This document shows, piece after piece, positions 41,357-44,364 of a stretch of 44,364 nucleotides of DNA. Numbering within the stretch: the stretch's first letter is position 1; each line of letters begins with the position of its first letter. The translations under genes and the position numbers were made by a program. The notes under the pieces are model-generated. The model saw only the letters and a program-made list of their open reading frames with translations. It was not told the DNA's origin and searched no databases. Origin of the DNA: Phoronis australis. Lineage: Eukaryota > Phoronida > Phoronidae. Location: assembly GCA_002633005.1 (NCBI GenBank), contig NMRA01000073.1, forward strand, positions 250,001-294,364, given 5' to 3'.

Positions 41357-41745
41357 AGGAGAATGCCACCCGATTTAATTAGTCTTTTTTGCCGTCCTAA
41401 CCGGTCTATATCCACATCGCTTCGCAAACGGTCGACCTTACCTTGCCGAGAGAGGTCGCGTTAACTGTGAGGAAGGTGAGAAACGACGCACCGACGTCAG
41501 TGGTTTGCAGAGTGAATGCCGCGGTGCATCATTCCCGCTTGTCCAAAATATGCAGCTGCGAGGAAAGCGGTATATCGTTTTTCGACTTTCTCGTGAGTTC
41601 GAAATGCTTAGGAAGTGGCTTGCAGTAGTGAAGAATGAAAGCTACGCTGTAAATAGCAAGTATGATGCCGTGTAACATCTCGTGTCTGTGGCCTGCAGTC
41701 GTCGACAGTGCCTGAAAAATGCGGGTTTACCAAATAACTATCCAT
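41357..41745. mobile_element. Second, right-truncated copy of the TTAA-flanked element
   Basis: TTAA at 41353-41356 is followed by AGGAGAATGCCACCCGATTT and about 380 bases that align with 663-1075 apart from small deletions. Similarity stops near 41745 and no right inverted end is seen, so this copy is truncated or the two copies had different right halves. Confidence 0.75.
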
Positions 41746-42339
41746 ACGTTCCATTGTCTGAGCTTGTTCACGGCGACTCTTTAGTAATTCAGTGTATTCC
41801 GGTTCGAACTGATAGCCTGTGAAACTTAACAATCCACCTGCGGAGTCTTTGTACGGATGAGCTCTCGTCTAAGTCGGGATTGCGAGTTGCCATGTTGACA
41901 TTTATTACTGAGCCTTCTGTTTCAAAATGAATGATTCTCACCCTGACGAATACTTATATAAAACTGAAACAAAGTCTCTTAAGAAACGAGTTTGTTTATA
42001 GAAAACCAATTACAAGAATTGAGAATTCATCCAAATCTCAACATGATAATAAAAAAGAATGTTGTCTAGAAGTATCCACCATCTGAATCTGAGTTAAGGA
42101 AAATATTTTTGTATTATTACTTCTCAACTCCATCTTGGTGAACACCTCATTTCACTCATTTAAGGATATTATACAAAGCTCCCCGTTTAGAGAAGCGAAA
42201 TGTTGTTTTTTGTAAATGCTTCCGAGTAAGTTCGAATGTACTGTTACTCCTAAAATTGAACTACGCTGTTACTTGCGATTGATTAAATCTACTAACGGGG
42301 AAGAGAAAACTGTACAATCTGAGTGTAGACATGTCCCAG
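41746..42339. other. Spacer without recognised gene
   Basis: No coding, RNA or repeat signal recognised. Confidence 0.35.
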
Positions 42340-42505
42340 TGGCTGATTTAGAGGGAGGGGCAAGGGGGCCATGGCCTCCCCTAAAACTCTCCAAGATTTC
42401 ATTGGGTAGTTCGGGAGTGCCAATGTCTGACAGACAAAATTCTGGTTAATACTCTGCCCTGGCTCCCACCCCCCTAACTCAAATTCCTGAATCCGCTTGT
42501 GGGTC
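42340..42505. mobile_element. Short inverted-repeat element, copy 3 (inverted)
   Basis: Begins CAGTGGCTGATTTAGAG and ends GAATCCGCTTGTGGG. The inner words GGTTAATACTCTGCCCTGGC and GGGAGTGCCAATGTCTGACA are the inverted forms of those in copies 1 and 2. Confidence 0.7.
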
Positions 42506-44318
42506 CTACGTATTAATGTTTTCTGGAGTATCCTTAATTGATACCAGTTACTTATTTCTCTGTTATCGGGAGTTCTGAGTTTCAGCTATGACGCTGCATC
42601 GTGTGGCGTACGAACTTGAATTCAAAAAGAAGTTTAACACAATTGGAATAGATGGCCTTTGCACAGTAAGAAACCAAACTAAGTTTACAAAATAATGTTC
42701 TGTTATGGCCCCAGCTATGATTATGGTATTTTTAAAACATCTTTTTGCTATTAAATTTCTCTTACTTGTGCTTCATTCTATCAGGGGGAAATTAAGAGTC
42801 ATATTTACAAGTATAAAACACTGCCAACTGAAATAGTGTCTAAACTTAGCTGAAAGTAGTGCTTTACCTGCTGGTATTGTTTGGTCTTAACGAACACGCA
42901 AAGTTGTACTTATTGTTGCCAAGTCTACAGTGTAAATATCTACCCAATAGCCCATTATTATGAAAGTCAATGCAAGCAAACTAGAGACAGCTATACCAAA
43001 TCAGATAAGAGATAAATAGCCCCAGTGTTTATCCTGAGCGCCTGTCCTTCATGCACATTTCATGCCACAATAATCCTCGAAAATATTTAAATTTGACTTC
43101 CGAACATCATATCTGAGAAATTGTTGATAGGATTAAAAACATTTCGATACCATGATTTATGCTGTGTATTGTTTTTGAAAATTTGGATATTGCACAAGAT
43201 GCTATAAAAATTGCAACATTATATGGAAAAAAATATTTTAGTTTCAATAAACTACTCAAAAATGTATGTCATAGCGTAGCTGACCATTTATATGGCACAA
43301 CCCGTGTTGATGTTGAAAAACATTTTGTAAGTTTGAGTATGGTTATTACAGGTTACGTTTTAAATATAAAACAACATGAATAAAAGGAGTTTGATGGGGG
43401 AAATGCTTCTAAATTGAAACAAAACTATACAAGCACGGATGCAGAAATAAAACACGTTCACATGCTCCATAAAGTGAGTTTTCTTTCTAATTGATAACAA
43501 GGTTGGCGAAAATAAGTCACAAATCGGTGTAAATCAATGCCTTTCCCTTATGAATGAGTTACAGAGGTAGACATAACAACAGACTGTCCGGTTTTAGTAT
43601 TTGCAAGAGTTATTTTAATATCTTTTCTGTTAATATACTTAAAATTATTCACAGTGACATTTTGAAAAATTAAAGGTGCATTTCGCCCTATTAAACTGGC
43701 TGTTTCAGATCATTTCATTGAATCACGAAGCTAAATGTTTATAAGTTTTGCAAGCATAATATTCTGACCTGTTGTCAAGTTCCTGATGTACTGCTGTTAT
43801 ACATTAGCCTGGGTTGAGTTCAGAAGCTGTCCGGCGGCGAGAAAAATGTAGACAAAATCACTTGCTCTCATTTAAAACACACGTCAATATTTCTCAGAAT
43901 CTCGCGAGGTCTTGCTTTTCTGGCGAGGTCCCAGCGTTATTTAACTCTACCCAGTAATCGCTGGAATATGCCGGCTTATTTTGACAGTCAAACGACTTTC
44001 TGTTCTGATTGAATTTAGCACACGTGCAGGTATGAACCCGCTCCGAGGAGTAATTTGAGGCTGTTTCAGAGGTGTCCCAGACAATGCCGGGGGTACCCTT
44101 ATCTTTGCAATCCCTAACCGGACACTAAACTGACTCATTCACGTTCTGTTGCGCTTTAATCAGTACCAACTACATCAGTTAAAAACTCTTGCGTTCTCCT
44201 AGCGTTTGACACAATTAGTTTAAAATGATCTTAAACAACGTTAGACTTCAAAAAGAATTAAGTTGAAATCAAAAAGGCGAAATTTGCTCCCAATGTTCTT
44301 CGTTCACTGATAAAACCC
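42506..44318. other. Spacer without recognised gene
   Basis: A 74-codon plus-strand frame at 43159-43383 and a minus frame at 44138-43947 have no recognised domain or splice context. I see no other feature. Confidence 0.35.
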
Positions 44319-44364
44319 AGTGGCGGATCTACGTTTTCAGCAAGGGGGGGTTTAGGATTCCCGC
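44319..44364. mobile_element. Start of a fourth CAGTGGCGGAT-family element
   Basis: The last 46 bases begin CAGTGGCGGATCTACG and run into a G-rich stretch, the same start as copies 2 and 3. The element is cut by the window edge. Confidence 0.55.

Overview
The window is animal nuclear DNA. It has one long intron-containing gene, GT/AG splice junctions, several families of non-LTR retrotransposon and DNA-transposon relics, minisatellites and no bacterial-style gene packing. Two unresolved bases (7460 and 20387) point to a draft assembly. The domain types (C-type lectin, sushi/CCP, fucolectin-like FTP, fibronectin type II) and the repeat content fit a marine invertebrate such as an amphioxus, hemichordate, echinoderm or lophotrochozoan. 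I cannot name the species from the sequence.

The main content is one gene on the minus strand, from a start codon at 27200 to an exon ending at 1839, and probably continuing past base 1. I assembled 14 exons by hand. Every proposed junction keeps the reading frame. In order they encode a signal peptide, a fibronectin type II (FN2) module, an unclassified cysteine-containing linker, a four-cysteine C-type lectin domain (three exons), a six-cysteine long-form C-type lectin domain (two exons), three CCP modules (one exon each), a complete FTP domain (two exons) and the first half of a second FTP domain. All introns between domains are phase 1, the usual sign of exon shuffling. The product, about 773 residues within the window, looks like a secreted or surface multi-lectin protein of the pattern-recognition or adhesion type. 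Both lectin domains lack the classic EPN/QPD calcium-sugar motif.

The introns and flanks hold mobile and repetitive DNA. From low to high coordinates: an element with TTAA target sites (663-1616); a palindromic MITE-like element (2971-3203) with a relative at 36026; a short inverted-repeat element that lies next to a splice donor at 8063 and has three relatives; a THAP-protein transposon relic with roughly 200-bp inverted ends (10086-11550); a CCGT microsatellite followed by a satellite of about 150-bp monomers arranged as 450-bp triplets (13680-15780), interrupted by a possible solo LTR; and a tRNA-like SINE head (16578-16648).

Upstream of the gene (27.2-44.4 kb) I find no confident host gene. 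It contains minisatellites, a retrotransposon nested inside an oppositely oriented retrotransposon (29.37-31.43 kb, with a readable target-site duplication), decayed L1/Tx1-like reverse transcriptase sequence (34.4-37.5 kb), several inverted-repeat elements and two short unexplained minus-strand reading frames at 37.8-38.6 kb.
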